Source: Pterobdella sp. o SKG-2022 (Eukaryota; Annelida; Clitellata; Hirudinida; Piscicolidae). From it: 64,000 nt of DNA. Below the pieces are notes generated by a model that made no database searches, was not told the DNA's origin, and was given only the letters and a program-made list of their open reading frames with translations. Each line of letters starts with the position of its first letter. Within the stretch, counting starts at the first letter, position 1. Below, piece by piece: positions 20,685 through 33,500 of the stretch. The DNA is taken from positions 25,139,781 through 25,203,780 of the forward strand of contig OZ038321.1 of NCBI GenBank assembly GCA_964035795.1, read 5' to 3'. The position numbers and the translations under genes are program-made.

Positions 20685-21211
20685 CTTAGTAAAACCTATA
20701 CTGAGACTGAGTCCAGAGTCGTCTGCGCAAACATCAATGGACGCTTAGTTCCGCGCTCCAATCAAACCAACTCAAGGTGACCAAAATCCATTATAGTCTC
20801 CGTTCCACAAAAAGATCTCAAATTTCTTAACATCAATTCATATAACCTGGAAAATTTAAATAAAATAGAGCTGACAAAAAGCAAGAAAAAAACTTTTTGA
20901 ATGTAATTTTTTCTCAAAAGAACAAAAGTTTGAGAAGGAAAATATAGTTTTTTGATGATAGAAGTTATTATCAAAATAATTATTATATTAAAATAAAAAA
21001 AAATTTATTTGAATTTATTTATTTCATCATTTTTAATATTGATTGAAAAATTCATTTCAGAATCAACTAAATTTACAATTTCGATTTTCAAGAGAAGATA
21101 CGTAATTTCTGGGCAACGTTAAACCGATAAAAATCTAAAATTCAGAGAGGCATTGATTTTAAATTGAAACATCGCATTTATAAAGCATGGATTCTCTTCA
21201 TATCCATCAAG

Positions 21212-22180
21212 ATGTTCCTTTTTTTGTGTTTTCTGCTCTTCCTTTTCCCTTTTCAATTTGGTGAGTCTGCGGAAGTAGAAGTGGTAGTAGTAGTAGTTGG
21301 TAATGTAAGGAGATATGTTGTTTTCACATTAAAGACCTTTTTCTTTCAGATGCTCATAAGAATAACTTTGATAACTGTAAGTTATATGTTTGGAGTAGTA
21401 GGTAGTTTTGAATGGGGGTTTCGGTACAACATGACAAAATGTTTATTGGAACAGAATGATTACTAGTTGGGAACATCACACGTTTTAAGTTTTTGAAGTA
21501 TCAAAAAATTACATTCAAAATATCAAATCGAACTTCGAAAACAAAAAATAGTGACAAAAACTTATTTTTTTTAAAGTCTTTGATGAATATTCAACAAAAA
21601 ACAGTTTTCAAAGTTTATATTTCACAATAGTGTGAATGGCTTACGGAAATTAAATAGACTTCCATTATAGTTTCATTTCCAGTAACAAAAGCTTTCATAA
21701 TTTTCTTCGAATTGCTTCTAAGTTATAGTTTTTAAAACTAATTTTTCTCAAACATGTGGTTCAGAGTGCCACACTGCGCTAGGACTGCGTTGAATTTTAC
21801 CACATTCCACATCACCACACACCACAACCTTGTCTTGCATCAGAATTGATATCTGGTACAAATCAAGTTTTTATAGAAATCAATAGCGTATCGAAACCCT
21901 TATTATTTTATATATTGTTAATTTTTTTTAATGAATTATGTCAAGATAAATTTAATTTATTCCTTTTCTCTTTCTTATTGTTTCAAGCTATACTTCCATC
22001 GCATTTTCAGTCTGTGAAGGTAAAGTAAATGGCTTCTACGAAAACATAAAAGATTGTCATTCTTTCATCCGCTGCGATAAAAAACTCGGAGTGTTGATAA
22101 AATGTCCCGGCAATCTGAACTTTGTGGCAGACAAGAAGCTTTGCGGGGACCCTTCAAAGTACCCTTGCAAAAAGCAGTGA
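21212..22180 (+). CDS. Small secreted protein with one chitin-binding type 2 (peritrophin-A / CBM14) domain
   Basis: Two exons, 21212-21260 and 22011-22180, join in phase (G|TC) to 72 aa. An upstream in-frame ATG at 21164 would give 88 aa. I prefer 21212 because it places the hydrophobic signal peptide MFLFLCFLLFLFPFQF at the N-terminus. The mature part is a single complete six-cysteine domain with spacing C-x13-C-x5-C-x9-C-x12-C-x7-C, including GFYENIKDCHSFIRC and the CPGNLNF segment, as in ChtBD2/CBM14. It would bind chitin extracellularly (cuticle, gut lining or egg envelope). A poly(A) signal-like AATAAA follows at about 22214. No other domain is present, which is short for the family but not unusual. 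Confidence 0.82.
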
Positions 22181-23857
22181 TTTCTCAAGTAATTTTCAAT
22201 GACATGTGATCCTAATAAATATTACTCCCACTGTTTGATTTTGTTTAAAACGTGGAAAAACTAAAACTCTATTTAAACATCGTTTTTACTAGGGTAGAAC
22301 AAAGGTTTTATAGAAATAATACGTCAACGTTAATTGGACGAGATTATATACATGAGAAAAGAAACATACAAAATATAATTGCGTGCTGACTTCTTGCCAT
22401 AATATATGAGTTGAAAGCCGAACAAATATCTTTTACTCACTAGTAATAAATTTATGGCAATAAGTACAACTAGCAATGAAGCAATAGCCGATGAACTAAA
22501 CTAGTAGACATTTCTAACTGCCATGATAGTGTCTTATTCTATCGAAATGATCAAATAAAAAATTTTAAGCAAATTCAACAAAATTTTTTAGTTTGACTTT
22601 GGTTTTAAAATCATTGTGATGCTTAATTGTGATTAATAAAGAAACCTTTAAATGTAACATATGCAATAATGAAAATTTATATATTGAGACTTTAAAAAAT
22701 ATTTAGACCTATTTGTACAAAATGCGGAAAGGTTCGATAAAAAAAAGAACTACTGAGGTTATAAGCATTAGAAAAATTTAATTATCGGCCCCTATATCCT
22801 AATGGTTGAGCATTAGACTAATTATCTAAAGTTACCGGGTTCGATCCCACGTGGGCTGACAATTAGCACCTGTTCCAGCGTGTTTTCGCTACATTAATTT
22901 TGTAGCAAGCGATTTGATCTATAAGGAAAAGAGCTTTATAAATACCGCATTACATTAAAAGAAAACCGTCAAAAATTATTTGAACCTTTGAGTAGAGAGT
23001 GCACAGTGTAGATTTAATAGTAAATCGGAAATCTCTGGAAATTTGTTAAATGAGAAAATAATGAACTCGTCTGGTCAAGACCTGAAAGTTCTAACTGGCA
23101 AAAAAATCCTGCTTTGCGTGTTTTACTACATTGCTTAAAAGCTGGCTCCTGGAAAATTGCTTTACGCTTTTTTTGTGAGGTAGTGGATGCCGGTTTAGTA
23201 CGTCAACCTAGTACCTCTGAGACATTTATGCAAAAAGCTTAGTTTAGTTTTGAGACGGAAAAAATCGCGATTTTGAATGTTTCTTCGTCTAACCATCCAC
23301 TTGCAAAGATAGTCAAACGATTTTGCAAATCACCAGTGACGCGAGTTTTCAAAAATAATTTTTGTTTCATTTAATCATTTTGTTTCTAGGCTTATAATTT
23401 ATTTATTAATACATTCAAAATTAAAAATATTCAGAAAAATGAGATTTCAAATGCGAAAAGAAAAAATATATATACACTAACTATAACTTTAAAAAATAAA
23501 AAAAATAATAATTGAAGCAGAAATATGAAAATTTCGTATTATACTTTCAAATCGAGTATTAATATTTATAAATGCATGTTTTGTATAAAAGTAATAAAAA
23601 TCAGTTAAAGCTTAAAACATTTGTTTCAGCAAGTTTTTTAAATTTGAAGAAAAATTTTTTAAATTTTCAATAAAAATTTATAAAAAAATTTTTAGGTTCT
23701 AAAATTCATTTTTAAATCCTTTATTCTTATCTCATTTCACTAAGCTGACGTATCATTTCGAAAAGTTGTCTGGAATTCATAAAAGGTGCTTTCTAATATA
23801 TTTATTCATAAAAAAATAAATTTTTAAAAAATTATATCCAGTAAATTAAAAAGAAAG
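22181..23857. other. Spacer between chitin-binding peptide and GANAB
   Basis: This is AT-rich sequence with one SINE (22785-22955) and no exon that I can support. The last few hundred bases before 23858 should contain the GANAB promoter, but no core motif stands out. Confidence 0.55.
22785..22955 (+). mobile_element. tRNA-derived SINE copy 3
   Basis: The head is TCGGCCCCTATATCCTAATG with an excellent B box (GGGTTCGATCCCACG). The body is ACAATTAGCACCTGTTCC and GTAGCAAGCGATTTGATC, and it ends ATACCGCATTACATT. It is the copy with the best-preserved B box in the window. Confidence 0.82.
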
Positions 23858-26800
23858 ATGCGGCTCGTCATTATCTTTCCGGTAGTGCTCGCACTTTTGA
23901 ATTCATGCTTTGCAGTGGATAGAGGTAATTTCAAAACATGCCAACAAAGTGGATTTTGCAAGTCAGTTTTTAAAATTTTCATATTTTAATACCAGCCTTT
24001 GAAATTTCTAATTCATAAGAATGATATAAATATTAAATAATTTAATCACACTTTTATAATTTAATGAATTTTTATGAAAAACAGACGACAAAGAGGAGTG
24101 CCGGAAAACGAGAATCCATACAGTGTACTTGAGGGCTCAGTCTCTTACACAGGGAACAATGTTTCAATGGTTTTGAAGAGTGATTCTCCAAAGTGGAAAT
24201 CTCTTTCTCTCACCCTTTCCACATTAGTTGATCGAACAGTTAGATTGATCATAGATGAAGAAAATCCTATTGCACCAAGATATAGACCACCTCGGAAACA
24301 TGTTATCCCCGAAGAGCCAGCTCCTGCTAAGTTTGTGATATTCTTCAATAACAGAACATATAAACTGAAAAATATGCTTATATTAAACCAAACAACTTAA
24401 AACATTTATATAACTACATCTTTTAGCTACCAAGTGACAATGCTATCTTCAGATCAAATAACATTGAAGGAATCCACAACGACCATTATCATCCATTTCA
24501 AGCCCTTCCAAATAGATTTCCTTTCTAATGATACTCCTCTTATAACATTCAACAATAGAGGACTTCTGCGCATTGAACACCTTCGAGTTAAGAAGGAAAG
24601 GTGGGTTATTTAGATTATTTCTGTTGTAACTTAACTACTTTTTAGTTAGATGACTTCATAAACTTTATAATAACTGCTTTACCATTGTTTATTGTTTTAG
24701 AGCATATATCATTAACTCTAGGTACTTGATATTTCAATTCGGTGATAAGGTTTGATAATAGGGCAATCAAGAATGGAGATCGCTCGTTCAGCACATACTC
24801 ACCACTTGAATCAGATCACAGGATATGTGCAGCAAAGCTCAGATTATCTCTAAGATCAAATATCTCAAAAAGCAAAAGAACAATGAGTCATGATTGGTCA
24901 AAATTATTAAATGATGAAAATATAAAAAATAGCTATGCTGTAGAAATCAGAAACTGATTTGAACAACTACAAAACCTTAATCTTGATAACTTTTCAACAA
25001 ACGATATTTATGAAAATATAATAAAAGCTCACGCTGAAGCTGCTGAAAAATATGTCCCAAAAAAATCAAACCAAAAAGAGATTTGCCATGGGAAAACGAT
25101 ATGGCTTGCAAAAAGCAAAATGAGCTGAACGAAGCTTTTAAACGCAAGAAAGAAAAAAACGATCTTACAAACACCCTACTTGTGGAAAAAGCTAAAAAAG
25201 ATCTAGACCATGCTTATGATAAAGAACAAAAAAATTACGTGGAAAGCAAAATAAAGGAAATCAAAGATGCGCACATAAATCACCATTCTAGACTAGTATG
25301 GGATACAGTGAATGAAGTGACGAGAAGAAAAGGGCCAAAACGTGGTTGAATCAAAGCAAGCAACACAGATGAACGTCTTGCTATTTGGAAAGATCACTTT
25401 CAAAAGCTTCTCAGACAATCACCGGAGATAGATGATCAACCCGTACCAAAAGTATTCGATACTCTCCCAATTAAAACTGGTGAATTTACTGCAATCAAGC
25501 TTCAAACTTCAATAAAGTTTTTTCAAAATAACAAAGCTACTGGCCTTGATAATATACCAATATAAACATGGAAAACAGGCTATATGAACGAAGAACTATT
25601 AAATGTATGCAACAAAACATATCTTGGTGATGCACCAAACTGCTGGCTACAAGGTAAAATCTTACCTGTTCCAAAAAAGGGAGACTTGAGTATAGCCAGT
25701 AATTATTGAGGAATAACTCTTCGTCAGCATCTAAAATATACAATAAAATGTTGCTCAATAGAATACATCCAGTTTTAGACAAAAAGTTGAGAACAAACCA
25801 AAATGGCTTCAGACCTGGTCGATCCTCTCTTGCTCGAATCCTTATGTTGAGAAGAATACTCAAAGGAGTCAAATCAAAAACACTACCGGCAGTTATGATT
25901 TTTGTGCATTTCCATAAAGCTTTTGATTCAATTCATAGAGGAAAATTAATAGAAATACTAAAAGCATATGGCATTCCTCATGAAACTGTAAACGCAATTT
26001 CACTTCTTTATAAAAACACTACTGCTAAAGTTATTTCTCCAGATGGTGATACAAGTTTTTTTCCAATTCATGCAGGAGTTTTGCAGGGAGATACACTAGC
26101 ACCCTACCTGTTCATAATAGCAGTAGATTATGCAATGAGAACAGCAATTTCTAATTCAGATGATTGTGGCTTTACTCTCGAAAAAGCTAAAAGTAGGAGA
26201 CGTCCAGCACTATGTGTAACAGACATAGACTACGCAGATGATATGCCCTACTTTCAGACTCTGTGGATAAAGCCGAAAAACTGTTGCATAATGTAGAAAT
26301 GGCAGCCAAACTGATGTCTTCACATTAATGAGAAAAAAACAATATATGACATTTAAACCAAAATCCTTCAAATCTCACCACAATAAACAAAAAATGCATA
26401 AAACCCACAAACGATTTTCTCTATCTAGGATTCTGGATATATTCCAATGAGAAAGACGTTGACGTAAGAATCGGTAAATCTTGGGTTGCACTACAAAAAC
26501 TAAATACTATTTGGAATTCAAATCTGCCAAAAAACTTGAAATTAGCATTTTTCCATACTACAGTGAGCTCTGTGCTACTCTATGGATATAGTACCTGGAC
26601 ATTGACCAAAAAGTTAGAAACAAGATTAAACGGGTGCTATACAAAAACGCTAAGAGTTGGGAATAATGTAAAATGGCAGCAACGTATAAGCAATAATGTA
26701 CTATACGACAACTTACCAAAGATAACCAATACAATTGCAACACAGAGTCAGTTTCGCAGTAAAGAAGTTATACACAAATTGATACTATGGGAACTAAGAT

Positions 26801-26944
26801 GTGGTAAAAATACTAGAAGAAGACCAGCTCGAAATTTTATCAACCAACTAACTGATGATACTAATCTTGATAAAGAAGCTTTAGAAACAGCTATGAGACA
26901 TAGGGAGTATTGGAAGAACAAAGTCATGTTCGACTGTGGTTGAC

Positions 26945-26982
<38 letters not shown>

Positions 26983-27516
26983 GAATGGAGATTATTTATT
27001 AACATAAGAATGTTGTATCTTTCAAATTTTGATGGATTCTTATAATCTTTTAATTATTATTGACTTCATTTCAGTTCTAAACAAGAAGCAAGTGAAGAAG
27101 TAAGTTAATTTGCATTTAAATAATAATAATACATAAGAAATCATCATCAAAACATGTTATCTTTCTGATTTTTTTATGAAGTTGAATGTGCACCATAATA
27201 TAATAATAAAACTCATAAAAATAAAGTAATACAAAAACAACCACTGATGATGAAAAACATGGGGTTAGATGTACAACTATAAAAATATAATGAAAATTAA
27301 AAAACAAAAATAAAACGAATAAAAAAACTCGTGATAAAAAAAAATCAATACATTATTCCATTGATTCTGCAAAGCAAACACAACGCAACAACGGTACTCA
27401 CTGCTAAACCACTCAACTCAAAATACTTATATAGTTACATTGGAGCACACATGAAGTAACCCAACCAAAACCTCAGTTGAGAGTGATCAATTGGTTGACT
27501 TACTAAACAACCCACT

Positions 27517-27559
<43 letters not shown>

Positions 27560-30500
27560 CACACACACACATAACAGCAGGAGCAAAGTGAAGACAATGC
27601 CAATGTTGAAGAAGAAGAAGCAAATGAGGGCGGTGATAATGAGGAAGATGGAGAAGATGCTTGGGAAGAGAGTTTCAAGGGACATGTGGATTCCAAGCCT
27701 AAAGGTTGTTGGAGGTTTTGTGGTGGCTTATGGGGGTTATTGCATCATTTAATGTTTCTATATCTTCTTTATTAGATTATACTGTTGTGATGGTACATTT
27801 TATGGACTGTATGTTGTATGTATGTGTGTTGAGTGGCGTGTATGATTTACATTTAATAATACTTGAAGTATTCATTTGTTGTAATAGTTTGTGCAAGGTT
27901 TTCATGCTTTACATTGAAGCAAATAAACATTATTATCACGGTGTATGAAACTTTCAAAGCATACAGCTAATATATAAATAAATTCATGAACATCAATAAA
28001 TACATAAAAGATAGATAGATATACAGATAGATAGATAGATCATTGTTTTACATTTCTTTCCATGCTAGCATGGGCTGGACACATAGATATAAAGCCACCC
28101 CAAAGGACCGACATCAGTGGGCTTGGATGTATCATTCATTGGCTTCGAGCATGTGTATGGCATCCCTGAACATGCCGATAACATGGCGCTTAAAAGCACC
28201 AAGTACGTATGATTTTGGTTATATAGGGGCTGGTGTTAGTAATGTATGTAAGTTGACCATTAGTCACTCGAGTTGGTGGTTTTGATGTTGTACTAGGTAT
28301 TTTTTACAGGGTGTTTTTTATGCTGCTATGTATTCATACCGATAAAAATAATAATTACTTCATGGTAACGATGTCAAATTAAATTGTTATAAAATATCGC
28401 CATACAACTGAGGTACACGGGATTAATACATTTCAAACCAAAAGCAGTCATTAGAGTGTCATTCATTAAAGTGGCTTAGTATCAACTGTTTTAAATTGTC
28501 GTTATTTTGGTTATTTATTGTATTTAAAACTCAATTGAAAGGAGCACCGATCCATACCGCCTCTACAACCTGGACGTGTTTGAGTATGAGTTGTACAACC
28601 CCATGGCTCTGTATGGCTCTATTCCTCTCATGTATGCCCACAAGTTAGTCGATGGGGAGGGAGAGTTCGAGGTGATTACGTGCGTGATTGTTGTGCGTGT
28701 GTGTGTTGTGTGTAGATTCATGGGTTGTTGTTGATTATGGGGCTGTGTTTTTGAATGGTTTGTTTGTTGAGGTTGTAGTGAGTCATGATGAATTTTTGGC
28801 GCTGAATTTATCTATAGTAAATGTAAATGTGAAGTTTGAAAGTAAACTATACAACCACCGTCGATAACACCACAACCACCATCAACAACACCACAACCAC
28901 CATCAACAACACCACAACCACCATCAACAACACCACAACTACCATCGACAACACCATAACAACACCACACCACCTCACAGCAAAGACACAACAGTCGGCA
29001 TCTTCTGGCTCAATGTGGCTGAAATGTGGATTGATGTGGCCTCGAATGTCGCTGATAAGGTTCATTCAAGTGATAGTGATAAAAGTATATGAAATAATAG
29101 GATGATAGGGATGATAATTATTATTGTTAGTATTATTATTATTATTATTATTATTATTCCTAGCAGTTTATAAAAGTTTGACTCCCATAAATAGCTCATT
29201 TTATAAATTTCGCTATAGTAGTATCAATAATTTGGCTGACTGCAGTCAATCCTAGTTACTGAGACATGTACAGCAGTATAATCTAATTAGACTTATATTT
29301 ATATGATTATTGTTATTGTGACGTTCATATATATAGGATAATGAGAAAGATCTATGTATAATCTTATTATTATTATTGACAATGTTCGAACCATATTGAC
29401 ATCCACACCAGTCGATGTTCTCCAAGCTATTTGACATGGTGAAAGGAGACCAGGACATTCCCATGGTGGACACTCATTGGTGAGATGGTGTGATGATGTG
29501 GCCAATCGCGTGTTTTGAGTCTAGTGCGGTATTTTCATATTAATTTTGGTAACACAAATAGCTAAATTTTTTTTCACTCTGCAAGAGATCATTTGTTTTG
29601 AACGATAACTAAGCTAAGACAGGCGTTTTAAGTTTTCATAGAGTATTAGTTTTATAACTATGATATTATAACCATGTACAAAGTAGATATACCTCTATAC
29701 AACAAAAACATGCCGCCAAATTGTTCTATAATGCACAACATAAACTCCATTTTCATTTATCGTTAACACCTTACTAAATAATTGGTAGCATACGAAATAG
29801 AAAGTTTGAAAATACAAGAAATAGTTTATAAGTTTTATTAAAGATTCTAAAACTGATTTCTAAAATGTTTCGATTTTGAATAAAACTGCTATCAACTCAT
29901 CAATTAAATGCAGTTGTGTGAACACATATCATACATCAGATTATATAAGTGAAACTCATATACTGTTATCATTATATGCATTAGGGGGTTTAAATGAAAC
30001 TTATATTTTGTTACTATTGTGTGTATTAATTTATTTTAAATGTGAGCTCGAGACCACAAACTTGGTCCATCATCATCACTGTATAAAACAACATGCCCAT
30101 TATAACATACAGACAATAAGCGATGATGACGACGAAGAAGATAGTGGTGATGATAATGATGATGACCTTCTCTCTCTCCCACACCAGGTTCAGTGAGTCA
30201 GGAATTGTGGATCTGTACGTAATGATGGGTCCGTCTCCCACTGATGTTTTCAGGCAGTATAAGCAGTTGACTGGCGCCACTCCTCTGCCACCTGTGTGTT
30301 ATTATTATTATTATTATTATTAGTTTTTCACAGGTTATTATTTTTATTATTAGTTATTCAACTTGTTTTTATTGTTATTATTAGTTGTTTAATGTATTTC
30401 TATTGTTTTTAGTTGTTATTCAACATGGATACAATTAAAATTGGGAAAATTTCACGAAGTTTGTAACAATTTGAACTCACGTTATCAATTGCATAATACA

Positions 30501-33500
30501 AGTTCAACTTACGAAAAGCTTCAGGGAGTTTAATAACTGTAAAACGTGCTCATGCTATTTATTTATTCAGGGCTCGCAGGATCATAATATTATTAGTGAA
30601 TGCTTAAAGTATTAGGCCATGAACAATATAAATAATTAAATAAAATGGTTAGTAAACTTATAATAAATTATTGTGTTGAGTATTATTATTACTGATATTA
30701 TCGTTATTATATTCATTGTCTTAATTATTTTTATTATTATTGTTTATTGTATTAGCTTTACAAGCTGGCGACTGTTAAGCAGTAAATCCAAAACCTCCTC
30801 GCATCAATAGACCTGTAAACCACTGTGTTAAATTTATCATTTTATTATTATTTTTCTCAATTTATTTTTATTGTTTAAAAACTATTTAATTAATTTATTG
30901 TTATTGTTATTATTATTTGTTATTTTTATTGTTTATACATTTTTTTAATTATATAATTTTTTTCTATTATTTATATTAAAGTTTTAATTTTATATCACGA
31001 GCAATTGATTTTTTGAGTAAAAATGCAATGCAAAATGTTATACAAAACAAAATATGTAACATATGATGTTAAGACGCCAAAGAATTGCTCTAAACCCCAT
31101 AATACCACATCAAAGCACCGTATCACATTTATAAGCTATCAAATTTTATCAATCCTTCACTACAGTTGTTCGCCATGGCGTATCACCAATGTAGGTGGAA
31201 CTATAATGACCAACAGGACGTTGCAAAGTATGTGTGCTTGTGAGAGATGTAGATAGGTTGATTGATAGATAAATTTATACAAATAGATAGGTAGATAAAC
31301 AGATAGGTAGGTAGCTAGCTAATTAGATAGAATGATTGATTAATAAATTGATGGGAAAATAATTATTGATAGATAAGTAAATAGGTATAGATAAGTAGAT
31401 AAATAAATAGATAAATAGATTGGTAGGTAAATAGAAATAGATGGGTAAATAGATAGATAGATAGATTGATAGGTAATAGATATAAATAGGTAGATAGATA
31501 GGTAGGTTGTCACATCAATAATACACACATACATCATAAACAGCGTGGATGCAGGCTTCGATGAACACGACATCTCAATGGATGTCATATGGCTCGACAT
31601 TGAACATACCGACGGAAAGAGGTTGCTACTTTTTAGAGACATCTTATGTATCTTTTTTATTCAGGTTTTGTTGATAGTTTCTATATAATGAGGAAATTTT
31701 TAGATAAATTTCATTTTAAAAAGAGACTAAAATTTTCGAAAAATTAAACTTTGTTATAATTCATTAGTATAATATTTTAGCATTCTATTGTTTTTATCAT
31801 TTAAAGCTTTACTTTTGAAGCGCTCAGAGTTTTTCCATCATTGCCATAACTATACCACTACCATCACTACCACTACCAACAATTGATCATTACCACCATC
31901 ACACTACACAGGTATTTCACCTGGGATTCAAACAAGTTCCCCGAACCCAAAGATATGCTAGCAGGCTTGTCGAGCAAGGGGAGGAAGTTGGTCACGATTG
32001 TGGACCCACATATAAAACTTGATGATAACTACCAAGTGTACAGAGACCTCAAGTACAATGACAACAAACTCTTCATCACCGACAAGGCTGGGCATGACTA
32101 TGAGGGGTGGTGCTGGCCTGGTGAGTTTGATCGTTATTATTATTATTATCAATTACTATAAATAATAATAATAAGATTATTATTATTGTTATTATTATCG
32201 TTAGTATTAGCTTATACTTTGGAGTATCGATGGGCAAAACATGATTAAGACTTATAAATTTGAAATGTAAAGCATTAAAGCAAGCAGACGAGGAACTTTT
32301 TAAGTCAATGATTATTTACACCATCAACAAAGGTACATCTCTATGGATGGACTACACCAAGGAAATATCAAGGAGAATATGGGCTGAGAAGTTCTCCTTC
32401 GAACATTACCAAGGTAATCTTTTAGTTCTTATAGAAAACATTACAGATTCGTACCATTCTACATAATACAATATGCAGTACGATTACATCAACATTAAAT
32501 ACAAAACATAACCTTTTGTTTGTCTTTTCTTTAATTTCTTTTGCGTTTAATAATAGTTATAAAAGTGCATTAATGGTTGTATTTTGCTGTTTTTCAATAT
32601 TTTCTTTGTTGATTAGTTTCTTTGTCTCTGGTTTAATAAACACACAAACACACACAGGCAGCACAAAAGATCTGCACTTATGGACGGACATGAACGAGCC
32701 ATCAGTTTTCAACGGACCTGAGATAACCTTGCCAAAGGATCTGTTACATGAGGGTGGTGTTGAGCATCGAGATGTGCATAATTTGTATGCCCTGCTTGAG
32801 GTGTGTGTGTGGTGTTGTGATGTGGTTTATGGTGTGTGGTGTTTTGGTCTTGTGGTGTGGTGGTGTATGGTGTTGTGGTGTGGTGTTGTGATGTGATGTA
32901 TGGTGGTGTTGTGATCTTGTGGTTTAAGTTGTTCTTAAGTTTAATGATAATGCAATATGAGTTTTTTTGATGCTGTTATTATTTCCAATATATTATTGTA
33001 ATCAATACTAATGCTGTTATTAATATTTTGATTTTTCTTCAACATTCTAGTCTTTATCATTCTCATATATGACACTACATCCAAACAAAAATCACATAAT
33101 CACCACCACCACCACTTCTACAGCAAGAAGCCACATGGGATGGCTTGCTGGAACGTACAAACCACGTTGACAGACCTTTTCTCCTCTCCAGGGGATTCCA
33201 TGCTGGATCACAAAGATTTGGTATGTTTATGGGGTCTATTATGAGGGTGGTGTAGTTTATTATGAAGGTTTTCTGGTGGTGTGTGGGTCTTTGATTTGGT
33301 ATGGTCTATCGTAATGTAATGTAATGTGATATTTATAAAGCGCTTGTTACAGGTTTAATGTATCGAAAACACACGGTTGGCCCACGCGGGATCGAACCGG
33401 GTAACTTTAAATAATTAGTGTAATGCTCTACTTTTGAGCTATACAGATCGACGATATTATGGTGTTGTGTGGGTTATTTTTGCTAGTCTGGATTATTTTG

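Larger units (their letters stand above)
17797..21163. other. Gene-poor spacer upstream of the SLC10-like gene
   Basis: This is about 3.4 kb of AT-rich sequence. The only recognisable items are the inverted SINE pair (19617-19866), a short ATT microsatellite near 19050-19085 and a doubtful small secreted ORF (20502-20684, minus). No exon of a conserved gene is seen in any frame. The proximal part presumably holds the SLC10-like promoter. Confidence 0.55.
23858..29479 (+). other. GANAB: GANAB exons 1-9 (signal peptide, N-terminal domain, start of the GH31 domain)
   Basis: Exon coordinates: 23858-23961, 24085-24330, 24427-24600, 27075-27099, 27578-27704, 28106-28202, 28542-28643, 28981-29059 and 29412-29479. 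Exon 4 is a 25-nt microexon (SKQEASEE). Exon 5 encodes an acidic linker rich in Glu/Asp/Asn ending [17 protein letters not shown]. The exon 7 donor was placed at 28644 because only that phase (AA|C) joins to exon 8, giving [19 protein letters not shown]. Confidence 0.9.

Noticed and set aside
24955..25710. Use of TGA as a sense codon (alternative genetic code)
   Set aside because: TGA lies in the RT frame at Arg positions, but MMACHC and the chitin-binding gene end with TGA, and no conserved exon contains it. Decay of a dead LINE explains it.
28836..29105. Thr/Asn-repeat ORF on the plus strand
   Set aside because: It is the 21-bp minisatellite of GANAB intron 7 read in the wrong frame. The real exon 8 begins at 28981 in another frame.
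31260..31515. GATA/GTAG-like tandem array considered as a CRISPR-like or satellite array
   Set aside because: It has no constant spacer or repeat length. It is a degenerate GATA-type microsatellite within GANAB intron 11.
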